From NCBI GenBank assembly GCA_018729555.1, contig JAHHQG010000032.1, forward strand, positions 27,039 through 91,038: DNA of 64,000 bases, read 5' to 3'. Position numbers and translations under genes: made by a program. This DNA is from Clostridiales bacterium (lineage in GTDB: Bacteria > Bacillota > Sulfobacillia > RBS10-35). Numbering within the stretch: the first letter of the stretch is position 1; each line of letters begins with the position of its first letter. The notes under the pieces were generated by a model. The model searched no databases and was not told the DNA's origin. It saw nothing but the letters and a program-made list of their open reading frames with translations. Below are positions 49,735-59,433 of this stretch, in pieces.

Positions 49735-50356
49735 GGCTCATCGCCCAGGATCAGGGCCGCCTCGAAGAGGAGGGCCGTGCTGAGGGACCCCGGGTCCCGG
49801 TGACCGGCGGAACGCTCCCCCAGATAGCTGGCCCGCCCTTTCCGGGCCACCAAGGGGATGGTGGCGTCCGAGCCTTCTTTGGCCGCCTCATAGGCAGCCT
49901 GAAGGGCCTCTTTCCAGGGTTTCCCCTCCTGAAGGGCCTTTTCCATGGCCTCCACCGCCGGCTGGAAGGCGTCCACCATGGTCTTGTCGCCCAGAACGGC
50001 CTTTCCCCGGTCTTGGATGCCCTTCAGGGCGGCGGCAAAGGCCCGGGCCATAGCCTCGGGGCTCACCTCCCGGTCGTTCCCCAGGCTCTGGGAGGCCCGC
50101 AAAAAGGCGGTGCCGTAGAGGGGGCCGGCGGCCCCCCCTACGTGGGAGATGAGGGCCATGGCCACGGCCTTCAGGATATCCCCCGGGGTGCCCTCGGAAG
50201 GAAGCTTTTCCAGGGCCGCCTTCATCCCCCGGTCCATGTTGGTGCCGTGGTCGGCATCGCCGATGGCCGCATCCAGCTGGGTGAGCTCCTCTTTATGGGC
50301 GGCGATGAGCTCCGCATATCGCCGGATGAAGGCCTCCACCGCCTTGCCGTCCACCG

Positions 50357-50369
<13 letters not shown>
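49731..50369 (-). CDS. dhaL: Dihydroxyacetone kinase subunit DhaL
   Basis: Binds ADP as a fixed cofactor and phosphorylates dihydroxyacetone on DhaK. The Mg-binding aspartates are in [14 protein letters not shown]; other motifs are [19 protein letters not shown] and [13 protein letters not shown], ending [15 protein letters not shown]. 212 residues. It overlaps dhaK by 13 bases. Confidence 0.95.
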
Positions 50370-51355
<986 letters not shown>

Positions 51356-51367
51356 AGGGAGACCTCC

Positions 51368-52081
51368 TTAGCCCAAAAGGGCCATATAAGCCCAGGCGCC
51401 CAGGATCCCGCCCACGATGGGAGCCACCACCGGGATCCACGCATAGCCCCAGTCGGAATCCCGCTTTCCGGGGATGGGGAGAAGGGCATGGGCGATGCGC
51501 GGCCCCAGATCCCGGGCGGGATTGATGGCGTAGCCTGTGGGACCGCCCAGGGAAAGGCCGATGCCCCACACCAGGATGCCGATCAAAAGGGGCACCAGGC
51601 CGGGACCGACTTCGTTGTGGATGATGGCCAACACCCCGAAGAGAAGCATGGCGGTGCCGATGAGCTCCGTCATGAAGTTGGCCCAGGTGTTGCGGATATT
51701 GGGCATGGTGCTGAAGACCATGAGCTTAAAGTCCTTATCTTCGGTGGCGGCAAAGTGGTTCACGTAGGCGAGGTAGACGAGGATGGCTCCGAGGAAGGCG
51801 CCGATCAGCTGGGCGATGATGTAACCGGCCACCTTGGACCAGGGAAAGAGACCGACAGCGGCAAAGCCGATGGTCACCGCCGGGTTGATGTGGGCGCCGC
51901 TCAGGGGGAGGGATACGAACACCCCCGCCATGACGGCAAAACCCCATGCGGCGGTGATGACGATCCAGCCGGAATTCTGACCTTTGGTGCGGTTCAAAAG
52001 GACGTTGGCCACCACGCCGTCGCCTAAAAGCACAAGGACCATGGTTCCCAAAAGCTCTGCGAGATAGGCTTCCATCCCCAA
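51368..52081 (-). CDS. glpF: Glycerol facilitator (aquaglyceroporin)
   Basis: Membrane channel for glycerol. Both MIP-family NPA boxes are present, SGAHINPAVTIGF and GYAINPARDLGPR; the Asp after NPAR marks glycerol-conducting members. Six helices in 237 residues. It is the first gene of the glpF-dhaKLM-glpKD-ptsHI operon; GGGGAGG precedes the ATG. Confidence 0.95.
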   Translation of the reverse strand: MGMEAYLAELLGTMVLVLLGDGVVANVLLNRTKGQNSGWIVITAAWGFAVMAGVFVSLPLSGAHINPAVTIGFAAVGLFPWSKVAGYIIAQLIGAFLGAILVYLAYVNHFAATEDKDFKLMVFSTMPNIRNTWANFMTELIGTAMLLFGVLAIIHNEVGPGLVPLLIGILVWGIGLSLGGPTGYAINPARDLGPRIAHALLPIPGKRDSDWGYAWIPVVAPIVGGILGAWAYMALLG

Positions 52082-52134
52082 CCTCCCCTATGGAACGTGA
52101 TGACCCCATGCGTGGAGACCTTTCCGGCCCTGGG

Positions 52135-52171
52135 CATCCCCCCAAGGGCCATTATAGCCTCCGGGGGGATG
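52135..52171. promoter_or_regulatory. Promoter with surrounding dyad for the glycerol operon
   Basis: On the minus strand a perfect TATAAT lies at 52156-52151, about 70 bases before glpF. It is centred in a 9-bp inverted repeat, CATCCCCCC (52135-52143) and GGGGGGATG (52163-52171). No good -35 is present, so an activator or this dyad as operator is likely. Confidence 0.5.
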
Positions 52172-52195
52172 GCAAGCTTCTTCCAGGGAAGGCTC

Positions 52196-52999
52196 TCAGA
52201 TCTTTTGATACAGGAAGGGCTCCACCAGCTTCAGGCCAAAGCGCTGGGGCTGCCAGATGCTCTCGCTGCTTCCCAAAAGGAGATACCCTCCTTCGGAAAG
52301 GGCTTCTCCCAGGTTCCGATAGACCTGCTCTTTCGCCTCTTCGCTGAAGTAGATGACCACGTTGCGGCAGAGGATGAGGTGGACCTCTTTAGGGTACGGG
52401 TCGGAAAGGAGGTCGTGTTTCTCTATCTTCACCAGCCGCTTCACCTCCGGCCGGACCCTGAAAAGGTCCTTTCCCACCGTCTCAAAGAAGGTTTCCCGTT
52501 GCCTTTCCGTTACGTTTTTCAAAAGGGCCAGGGGATACTCTCCCTTTTCCGCCGCCAAAAGGGCCCCTTCGTCGATGTCGGTGGCGAGGATCAGGTGGGG
52601 ACCCCTTCCTTCTTCCGGACGTTCCTCCAGAAGGAGGATGGCGAGGGAGTAGGCTTCCGCTCCGATGGAGGCGCCGGCGCTCCAGAGGAAAAGCCGGGAG
52701 TGCCGTTGGAAAAGCTCCGGCAAGACTTTTTCTTTCAGACGCCGAAACCTTTCGGGATTGCGGAAGAACTCCGTCACATTGATGGTGAGGTAATTTTTCA
52801 GCCGCTCCAAGAGATCGCCATCCCGCTCCAGGCGGCGGGCCAGGGTGTAAAAGCTGGGTTCTTTTTGCCGCTGCAAAAAGCTCTCCAGCCTCCGGATCAT
52901 CTGGGCATCCTTGTATTGGGAAAGATCGATGCCCGTCAGGGCTTTGAACTTCTCCTGGAAATAGCGGTAACCCAGGTTTCCCTGGGGATGGCTAGCCAT
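52196..52999 (-). CDS. cheR: Chemotaxis protein methyltransferase CheR
   Basis: Methylates glutamates of chemoreceptors with SAM. Start ATG 52999 overlaps cheB by eight bases. Features: the N-terminal helical domain (RRLESFLQRQ), YLTINVTEFFRNPERF, ILATDIDEGAL and ILCRNVVIYFSEEAKEQV. The SAM loop reads WSAGASIGAEAYSLA, where most members have CSTGEEPYS, so three conserved positions differ. 267 residues. Last gene of the che operon. Confidence 0.93.
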   Translation of the reverse strand: MASHPQGNLGYRYFQEKFKALTGIDLSQYKDAQMIRRLESFLQRQKEPSFYTLARRLERDGDLLERLKNYLTINVTEFFRNPERFRRLKEKVLPELFQRHSRLFLWSAGASIGAEAYSLAILLLEERPEEGRGPHLILATDIDEGALLAAEKGEYPLALLKNVTERQRETFFETVGKDLFRVRPEVKRLVKIEKHDLLSDPYPKEVHLILCRNVVIYFSEEAKEQVYRNLGEALSEGGYLLLGSSESIWQPQRFGLKLVEPFLYQKI

Positions 53000-54020
53000 G
53001 GGATCGCCCCTTTCCCACCAGGTGGAGGAGGGCCGCCGGCATGTCCTCCACATCAAGGGAGACGTGGGCGGCCCCCAGCTCCACCGCCGCCCGGGGCATC
53101 CCGTAGACGATGGAGCTCCCTTCGCTCTGGGCCATGACAAAGCCGCCCCGTTCCCTAAGCTTTAAGGCGGCTTTCGCCCCGTCCATCCCCATGCCCGTCA
53201 AGATGACGGCCACCATGTGGCCGCCGAAGACCTCCACCGCCGAATCCAAGGTGACGTCCACCGCCGGTTTCACCCCGTGGACGGGAGGATCGTCGGAAAA
53301 GGCCATGGCCCCACCGGCCCGAAAGACCAGATGCCGGCCTCCGGGAGCGACCCACACTTCTCCCGGTCGAGGGATCACCCCTTCTTCGGCTTCCCGGACG
53401 GAAAGGGGGGAGAGGTTATCCAGGCGGGCGGCAAGGGAGGCGGTAAGGCCCCGGGGCATGTGCTGCACCACCACCACCGGCGCGGGGAAATCCCCGGGAA
53501 GGCCGGAAAAGAGCTTGACAAGGGTCTGGGGGCCGCCGGTGGAGGAGCCCACCACCACCAGGCGGCAGAAGGGTAGGCGGGGAAGGGAAGTCGGCCCTTT
53601 GACCTGGGACCGCTCCCTTTTCATGCGGGCCATGGCCACCCCCCGGACCTTGCGGATGATTTCCTCCCGCACCTCCCCCAGATTCAAGCTGATGGCCCCT
53701 CCGGGCTTGGCCACCACCTCCATGGCCCCCAGCTCCAGGGCCCGGATGGCGGCAGGGGCCTCTTTCTGGGTGAGGCTGGAGACCATCACCACCGGCATGG
53801 GTTCTCGTGCCATCAGCTCTTCCAGCATGGTGAGGCCATCTTTTCGGGGCATCTCCACATCCAAGGTGATGACGTCGGGCTTCAAGGCAAGGGCCTTCTC
53901 CAGTCCTTCTTCCCCATCCCGGGCCGTCCCCACCACCTCCATCCCCGCTTCCGTCAAAAAGCGGCTCAGGACCTGGCGCATGAGGGCGGAATCGTCCACC
54001 ACCAATACCCGAATGCCCAT
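52992..54020 (-). CDS. cheB: Chemotaxis response regulator protein-glutamate methylesterase CheB
   Basis: Demethylates (and deamidates) receptors when phosphorylated by CheA. Start ATG 54020. Receiver domain: Asp9/Asp10 and phospho-acceptor Asp54 in VITLDVEMPRKDG. Methylesterase: Ser in VVGSSTGGPQTL, His in VVQHMP, Asp in LTGMGMDGAKA. 342 residues. Five bases separate it from cheD. Confidence 0.96.
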   Translation of the reverse strand: MGIRVLVVDDSALMRQVLSRFLTEAGMEVVGTARDGEEGLEKALALKPDVITLDVEMPRKDGLTMLEELMAREPMPVVMVSSLTQKEAPAAIRALELGAMEVVAKPGGAISLNLGEVREEIIRKVRGVAMARMKRERSQVKGPTSLPRLPFCRLVVVGSSTGGPQTLVKLFSGLPGDFPAPVVVVQHMPRGLTASLAARLDNLSPLSVREAEEGVIPRPGEVWVAPGGRHLVFRAGGAMAFSDDPPVHGVKPAVDVTLDSAVEVFGGHMVAVILTGMGMDGAKAALKLRERGGFVMAQSEGSSIVYGMPRAAVELGAAHVSLDVEDMPAALLHLVGKGRSHG

Positions 54021-54024
54021 ACGG

Positions 54025-54504
54025 TTAATCTCCTTTCGGCCAGAGCCTCTCTTCCGTTCCCCCCGGCCGCCGGACATACGCTTCGCCCTTTTTCGGATCC
54101 CACCGGAGGGTGCGGGCGGCACCCCCTCCCGTGTCTTCCGCCACGATGGGAATGCCAAGGGCCGTGAGAAACCTCCGGACGGCTTCGGCATTTCGCGGCC
54201 CGATGTCGCTTAAGCCCTCAAGGCCCGACAGCTGGGCGCCGCCGGCCATGACAGCCCGGAGGGAAGAAGTCTTGGCCCCCAGGTCCAGAAGGGAGCGGAC
54301 GAGGAAGGTGAGGCCGCTGTCGGCGTAGCGGCCGGGCATCTCGGGAGAAAAGGGTCCTTGCGGAAGGACGATGTGGGCCATGGCCGAGAGCCGGGTCTCG
54401 GGGTCGAAGAGGATCACCCCGACGCAGGACCCGAGGCCGAAGATGGTCCACAGGGATCCCTCGGGTTTTCCCACCCTCGCCATCCCGAGATGCAGGGGAA
54501 CCAC
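54025..54504 (-). CDS. cheD: Chemoreceptor glutamine deamidase CheD
   Basis: Deamidates receptor glutamines; in Bacillus it also works with CheC. The catalytic triad fits: Thr and Cys in WTIFGLGSCVGVILFD and His in AMAHIVLP. 159 residues from GTG 54504; an ATG at 54483 is the alternative. The start follows the cheA stop by four bases without a Shine-Dalgarno, so coupling is likely. No cheC is in the window. Confidence 0.92.
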   Translation of the reverse strand: MVPLHLGMARVGKPEGSLWTIFGLGSCVGVILFDPETRLSAMAHIVLPQGPFSPEMPGRYADSGLTFLVRSLLDLGAKTSSLRAVMAGGAQLSGLEGLSDIGPRNAEAVRRFLTALGIPIVAEDTGGGAARTLRWDPKKGEAYVRRPGGTEERLWPKGD

Positions 54505-54508
54505 CGGG

Positions 54509-56533
54509 CTAGGCAAGGCGCCTTGCTCCCTGGGCAAAGCTCCCCACATCCACCATAAGGGCCACCCGGCCGTCGCCCAAGATGGAAGCCCCGGCGATGC
54601 CGGGCACCTGGCCCACATAGGGGCCCATGTTCTTGATGACCACTTCCTGCTCCCCGAGGAGCCGGTCCACCACCAGCCCCAAGGGGCCAAACCCCGTCTG
54701 GAGGATGACCACGGGGAAGGGCCTTTCCCTCTCCCGGGAAAGGCTCCTTCGAAAGCCCCAGACCTCCCCGGGGTCCTGGAGGGGCACCGGTTTTTCCCGC
54801 AAGCGGATGAGAGGTTTTCCCCCCGTGTAATAGATCTCGGAGCTCTCCACCCGGAGGACCTCCGTCACCATCCCCACGGGAACGGCAAAGACCGTCCCCT
54901 GGATCTCGGTCAAAAGGGCGTGGACGATGGCCAGGGTGAGGGGAAGCTTGATGTGGAACTCGGTGCCCTTTCCCTTTTCGCTGCGGCAGACCACGCTCCC
55001 GCTGAGCTTTTCCACGTTCTTTCGCACCACATCGGTGCCCACTCCCCGGCCCGAGACGGAAGTCACCCGCGAGGCGGTGCTGAACCCGGGGGCGAAGATG
55101 AGGTCCAGGGCCTCTTCGTCGGAGAGCTGGCGGGCCTCCGCCTCGCTCAAAAGGCCTTTGGCCACCGCCGCCTGCCGGATCTTCTCCGGATCGATCCCCC
55201 GCCCGTCGTCGGCCACCACGATGTGGATGTGGTTTTCCTCGTGGTACGCTTCCAGGCGCACCACGGCGGGAAGGGGCTTTCCCAGGGCCTTTCGCTCTTC
55301 GGGGGTTTCCACCCCGTGATCCAAGGCATTGCGCAAAAGGTGCATGAGGGGATCGCCGATCTTCTCGATGACGCTCCGGTCCAGCTCCGTATCTTCCCCC
55401 ACCATCACCAGCTCCACGTCCTTCCCCAGCTGGCGCGCCAGATCCCTCACCATCCTGGGGAACTTTCGAAAGAGGGTGGCGATGGGGAGAAGCCTCGCCT
55501 GCATGATGCTGTCCTGGAGCTCTCCCGTCACCCGAGCCAGGCGCCCCGTGAGGCGGCGAAGCTCTTCTTTCATGTCGGAGGAGCTCATGGCCTGGGAGGA
55601 GAGCTGCTCCAGGCGGGTCCGGTCGATCACCAGCTCCCCCACCAGGTTCATGAGGCGGTCCAAAAGGGCCACATCGATGCGGACGGTGCTCCCGGGGCTC
55701 AAGGTGCTGCCATCGCCGGGGGATGGGGCCGGCTTTTCCTTGGAGCCCGCCTCGTCTCGGCGGGCCCTTTCTTCCCTCGCCGAATCCTTCGGGCCCTCCT
55801 GGGGCTCATCCCCCGCTTCCTTTCCCGTCCCGAGGACCCGCCAGCGGGCCGGGAGAAGGTCGGGGACATCTTTCAAGAGGTCCTCAAGCTCTTCGAGGGA
55901 TGCGGGGCTTCGATAGCGAAGGGTCATGGTGCGGATGTCTTCGCCGGTGCCCAGGCGCTCTACGGGAGGTTCCGCCCCTTCCAGGGTGCCTTTTTCCTGG
56001 AGGCGAAGGATGGCCTGGTAGAGGCGGACGTCGGGCATGGGAGCATCCGCCTGGGCTTGGAGGAAGATTTCAAAGAGGGTCCCTTCGCTTAAAACCCCTC
56101 CCTTTTCCACCCTCCGGTGCTCTGGGCTAGCGGCAGCCGATGCCTCCCCTTCGCCCCTCGCCTGGGAGAGGGCCTGGAGAAGGTCTCCCAGAGGGGGGAG
56201 GTCTTCCCCCTTCTCCAGGGCGTCCAGGGTGCGGCGAAGGCCGTCCAGGGTCGCCAAAAGGAGATCGACATCCTCGGCGGAAAGGGTTTCCCCCCGGCTT
56301 CTCACGCCCTCGAAGACGTTTTCCATGGCGTGGGTGACCTTCGCGGCTTCCTCCAGGCCGACGGTGGCGGCGCCCCCTTTCAGGGTGTGGGCGGCCCGAA
56401 AGAGTTCATCGATGAGCTGGGGTTCTCCTTTGCCGCCGTCCAAGGAGAGAAGCCCTTCTTCCAGGATCTCCAGCTGTTCCCTGGCTTCGGCGGCAAAGAC
56501 CTGGATTTCTTCAGGGGTGAGGGTGTAGTCCAA
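54509..56533 (-). CDS. cheA: Chemotaxis sensor kinase CheA
   Basis: Phosphorylates CheB and CheY in response to receptors. Domains in order: P1 HPt with His49 (FRAAHTLKGGAATVG), P2-like docking domain at about 150-225, a Pro/Glu-rich linker, P3 dimerisation from about 285 (VALLDRLMNLVGELVIDR), P4 kinase (LLRNALDHGVE, VADDGRGID, GRGVGTDVV, GKGTEFHIKLPL) and P5 CheW-like at the C-terminus. 674 residues, complete. Confidence 0.97.
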   Translation of the reverse strand: MDYTLTPEEIQVFAAEAREQLEILEEGLLSLDGGKGEPQLIDELFRAAHTLKGGAATVGLEEAAKVTHAMENVFEGVRSRGETLSAEDVDLLLATLDGLRRTLDALEKGEDLPPLGDLLQALSQARGEGEASAAASPEHRRVEKGGVLSEGTLFEIFLQAQADAPMPDVRLYQAILRLQEKGTLEGAEPPVERLGTGEDIRTMTLRYRSPASLEELEDLLKDVPDLLPARWRVLGTGKEAGDEPQEGPKDSAREERARRDEAGSKEKPAPSPGDGSTLSPGSTVRIDVALLDRLMNLVGELVIDRTRLEQLSSQAMSSSDMKEELRRLTGRLARVTGELQDSIMQARLLPIATLFRKFPRMVRDLARQLGKDVELVMVGEDTELDRSVIEKIGDPLMHLLRNALDHGVETPEERKALGKPLPAVVRLEAYHEENHIHIVVADDGRGIDPEKIRQAAVAKGLLSEAEARQLSDEEALDLIFAPGFSTASRVTSVSGRGVGTDVVRKNVEKLSGSVVCRSEKGKGTEFHIKLPLTLAIVHALLTEIQGTVFAVPVGMVTEVLRVESSEIYYTGGKPLIRLREKPVPLQDPGEVWGFRRSLSRERERPFPVVILQTGFGPLGLVVDRLLGEQEVVIKNMGPYVGQVPGIAGASILGDGRVALMVDVGSFAQGARRLA

Positions 56534-56549
56534 CGGAAGATCCCCCTTC

Positions 56550-57050
56550 TTACGCCGTTTCCGTCTCGGCTGCGGCGGCCGCCAGGCCGGCGGCTTCCTC
56601 CTTGGAGAGGACTTCTTCCAGGTCCAAAAGCACGATCAACCGATCTTCCAAGTTCCCAATGCCGGCGATAAAGCGGGTGTCGACGCTGACGATGTAAGGG
56701 GAAGGCGGTTCGATCTGGCTCTCCTGGAGGGTGAGCACTTCCGAAACCCCGTCGACGATCATGCCGACGATGGTGCCATGCTGTTCGGTGACGATGATGC
56801 GCTGGTCTTCGTGACGCTCTCGGTCGGGGAGGTGGAAGCGGCGGCGGAGGTCCAGGACGGGGATGACCCCTCCCCGCAGGTTGATGACCCCCAGGAGGTA
56901 GGGCGGGGTGCGGGGAACCCGGGTGATCTCCGGCACCCGGATGATCTCCCGCACCTGGTAGATGTCGAGGCCGTAGGTTTCGCCTGCCACTTGGAAGAGG
57001 ACCAGCTGACGCTGCCCTTTTTTCTCTGCCACGGGTATCTCCTCCTCCAT
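56550..57050 (-). CDS. cheW: Chemotaxis coupling protein CheW
   Basis: Links receptors to CheA. Typical lines: QLVLFQVAGETYGLDIYQVREI (in part), PYLLGVINLRGGVIPVLDLR (in part), VGMIVDGVSEVL and FIAGIGNLEDRLIVLLDLE. 166 residues with an Ala/Glu-rich tail. It lies eight bases after the receptor gene. Confidence 0.96.
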   Translation of the reverse strand: MEEEIPVAEKKGQRQLVLFQVAGETYGLDIYQVREIIRVPEITRVPRTPPYLLGVINLRGGVIPVLDLRRRFHLPDRERHEDQRIIVTEQHGTIVGMIVDGVSEVLTLQESQIEPPSPYIVSVDTRFIAGIGNLEDRLIVLLDLEEVLSKEEAAGLAAAAAETETA

Positions 57051-57058
57051 TCCCGCTC

Positions 57059-58954
57059 TTAGATGTGGAAGGCGGCCACTTTCGCTTGGAGCCTCTCGGC
57101 CATCTCGGCAAGGGACTGGGCGGATTGGGCCATCTCTTCGTTGGAGGCGTGGAGCTCTTCCGTGGCGGCGCTCACCTCTTGCGCGGAAGCCGCCGTCTCT
57201 TCCGAGATGGCCGACACATTCTCCATCGCCGCCGCCACCTTCTGGCTCTCTTCCCGCATGGACTCCACCGCCTGGGCGCTCTTTCCCGCCACCTCCGCCA
57301 CCTTCATCACCGCCTCCCCCACCTCTTCCATGGCCTCCGCCACCTTCTGGCTCCGCTCCGCAATGCTCTTCACTTTCCCCTGGGTCTCCGCAAGGGATGC
57401 CAGAATGGCTTCCAAAGCTTCCCCCGCCTTCTGGGCTTCCTGGCTCCCCTTCTCTACCCCCTTCGTCCCTTCTTCCATGGCGGCCACCGCCTGCTGAATC
57501 CCCTTTTGCATCCCCACGATCAGCTGGGCGATCTCTTCCGCCGATTGCGCCGACCGCTCCGCCAGCTTCCTCACCTCATCGGCCACCACCGCAAACCCTT
57601 TCCCGTGCTCCCCCGCCCGGGCCGCTTCAATGGCCGCGTTGAGCGCCAGAAGATTGGTCTGATCGGCGATGTCCGAAATGACCTGGACAATCTCCCCCAC
57701 CTTTTCCGAGTAAGCCCCCAGCTCCCGCACCCTCTCGGCCGTGGAAAGAACCGTCTCCCGAATCCCTTCCATGCCCTTCACCGTGGCCTTCACCACCTGG
57801 CCCCCTTCCTGGGCGATGGCCACCGTCTCATCGGCCGCGTTAGCGGTGGCTTCGGCATCCCTCGCCATGTCCCCCAGGATCTTGAGCATGCTTTCGATGC
57901 GGGAAGCTGTTTCGCCCATGGCCTGCGCCTGCTCTTTCGCCCCTTGGGCGATCTCCGCAATGGCCCCTCCAAGAACATCCAGGGCCCCTGCCGTCTCCTG
58001 GACCAACCGGCTCTCTTCCCCGGCCCCCCGGGCCACCTCCTCGATGGTCTGGGCGATCTGCTGGGTGGCCCGGCTGGCCTCGCCGGCCGCCGCCGTCAGC
58101 TCTTCGCTGGCGGCCGCCACCTGCTGGCTGTCGGCCATCACCTGCTGGACCATGCTCCGAAGTTCCTTCACCGTCTTCTGGAAGGCACCAAAGAGCTGGC
58201 CCACTTCATCCCGCCAGGGCTTTTCGTCCTCCCAGGCGCCCTTCACCAGGTTTCCCTGGGCCACTTCTTGCGATGCCACCACCAAGGTCTTTAAGGGCCG
58301 GGTGATCATCCCGATGATCCAGCGGCTGATGAGAAATGCCCCCAACAGCGAGACGAGGATGGGGATGGAGGCGGCGATGCCGCTCCAGCGAAAGATGGTC
58401 TGCATCTTGGCTTCGGCAGCATCGCCGCTGGTGTAGTTGGCGTGCAACAGCCAGATGACGGAGCCCAGGGCGGAACTGAAGTTCAGGCCTCCCGAACCCT
58501 CCAGAAGGGCTTCCCGCGCTTCATCCAGCTTCCCTTCCCTAAGGAGTGGGAGGGCCCCGTCCCTCGATTGCTGGTACGCCTGCCAGCGGGCTTTGAAGGT
58601 TTGGATGACCGCCCTTTCCTCGGGGCTAGGGGCCACGTTTTCATACCGGTCCGCCAGCTCCTGGATCGTCCGATCCAGCTGCGAGAGCCGCTCTTCTCGA
58701 AGGGCATTTTGCTCCGGCGAGGGGTCGACGAGAATGGAAAGGGTCTGGCTGCGGATTTCCCAGAGAAACCGGGTGAGCTCGACGGTGTCGAGGATGATGG
58801 TGAGGCGCACGTCGGTGATTTCCTCAGTGAAGCTTCCGATCGCTTGGTTGGAGCGAAAGTTGTTGCCTCCCACGATCAGAAGCCCTAAGAGAAGGCCCAC
58901 GGTGAGGATGGCCAGTTTACTTCTCACGGACATGTCTTTTAGGCTGATGCGCAT
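57059..58954 (-). CDS. Methyl-accepting chemotaxis protein
   Basis: Transmembrane chemoreceptor. TM1 about residues 14-31 ([17 protein letters not shown]), a four-helix-bundle type sensor region to about 185, TM2 about 192-210, HAMP to about 265 ([18 protein letters not shown]), then the long coiled-coil signalling domain with the hairpin tip [20 protein letters not shown]. 631 residues. Ligand unknown. First gene of the mcp-cheW-cheA-cheD-cheB-cheR operon, under a sigma-28-like promoter. Confidence 0.95.
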   Translation of the reverse strand: MRISLKDMSVRSKLAILTVGLLLGLLIVGGNNFRSNQAIGSFTEEITDVRLTIILDTVELTRFLWEIRSQTLSILVDPSPEQNALREERLSQLDRTIQELADRYENVAPSPEERAVIQTFKARWQAYQQSRDGALPLLREGKLDEAREALLEGSGGLNFSSALGSVIWLLHANYTSGDAAEAKMQTIFRWSGIAASIPILVSLLGAFLISRWIIGMITRPLKTLVVASQEVAQGNLVKGAWEDEKPWRDEVGQLFGAFQKTVKELRSMVQQVMADSQQVAAASEELTAAAGEASRATQQIAQTIEEVARGAGEESRLVQETAGALDVLGGAIAEIAQGAKEQAQAMGETASRIESMLKILGDMARDAEATANAADETVAIAQEGGQVVKATVKGMEGIRETVLSTAERVRELGAYSEKVGEIVQVISDIADQTNLLALNAAIEAARAGEHGKGFAVVADEVRKLAERSAQSAEEIAQLIVGMQKGIQQAVAAMEEGTKGVEKGSQEAQKAGEALEAILASLAETQGKVKSIAERSQKVAEAMEEVGEAVMKVAEVAGKSAQAVESMREESQKVAAAMENVSAISEETAASAQEVSAATEELHASNEEMAQSAQSLAEMAERLQAKVAAFHI

Positions 58955-58977
58955 CGGTCTTACGCCTCCTGGGCCTT

Positions 58978-59005
58978 TTATCGGAGAGAGGGGGGTTGAA
59001 CTTTA
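58978..59005 (-). promoter_or_regulatory. Sigma-28 (FliA/SigD)-type promoter for the chemotaxis operon
   Basis: On the minus strand TAAAGTTC (59005-58998), 12 bases, TCCGATAA (58985-58978). This matches the flagellar sigma consensus TAAAGTTT-N11-GCCGATAA in 14 of 16 positions, with the spacer one base longer. The receptor ATG lies 23 bases on, after AGGAGG. Confidence 0.65.
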
Positions 59006-59082
59006 GGATGAGGGTCCCGGGCCAAGAGGTTCTTCCGGTTTGGCTTCGCCACCGATACGCTGGTCTTAAGGAGGTCGAGCCG

Positions 59083-59433
59083 GTGAAAGGGACGGGGTAC
59101 CACAAGGAGCTGCGGGACCGGGTGTTGCAGAACATGGGAGAGCTGGGGAGCCGCATCCCCGAGACCCTCCAGGGGTTTGGGGCCCTCCATAAAGGGGCAA
59201 CGCAAGAAGGGGCTCTCAGCCTAAAGGTGAAAGAGCTCATGGCCCTGGCCATCGCCATTGCGGTGCACTGCGAAGGGTGCATCGCCTGCCATGTTCACGA
59301 CGCCCTAAAGGCGGGGGCAACTCCGGAGGAAGTGGTGGAGACCATCGGAGTGGCCATCATGATGGGCGGGGGGCCGGCGGTGGTATACGGAGGGCTGGCT
59401 TTGGAGGCGCTGGAGGAGTTTCGCCAGGCCTAG
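59083..59433 (+). CDS. AhpD-like carboxymuconolactone decarboxylase family protein
   Basis: Small alpha-helical protein, probably a thiol-dependent peroxidase or disulfide reductase component. Start GTG 59083 has AAGGAGG eight bases upstream. The CxxC-x-H motif is in HCEGCIACHVHDALKAGATPEE (in part). 116 residues, a typical size. Its last four bases overlap the end of the convergent helicase gene. Confidence 0.9.
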   Translation: MKGTGYHKELRDRVLQNMGELGSRIPETLQGFGALHKGATQEGALSLKVKELMALAIAIAVHCEGCIACHVHDALKAGATPEEVVETIGVAIMMGGGPAVVYGGLALEALEEFRQA

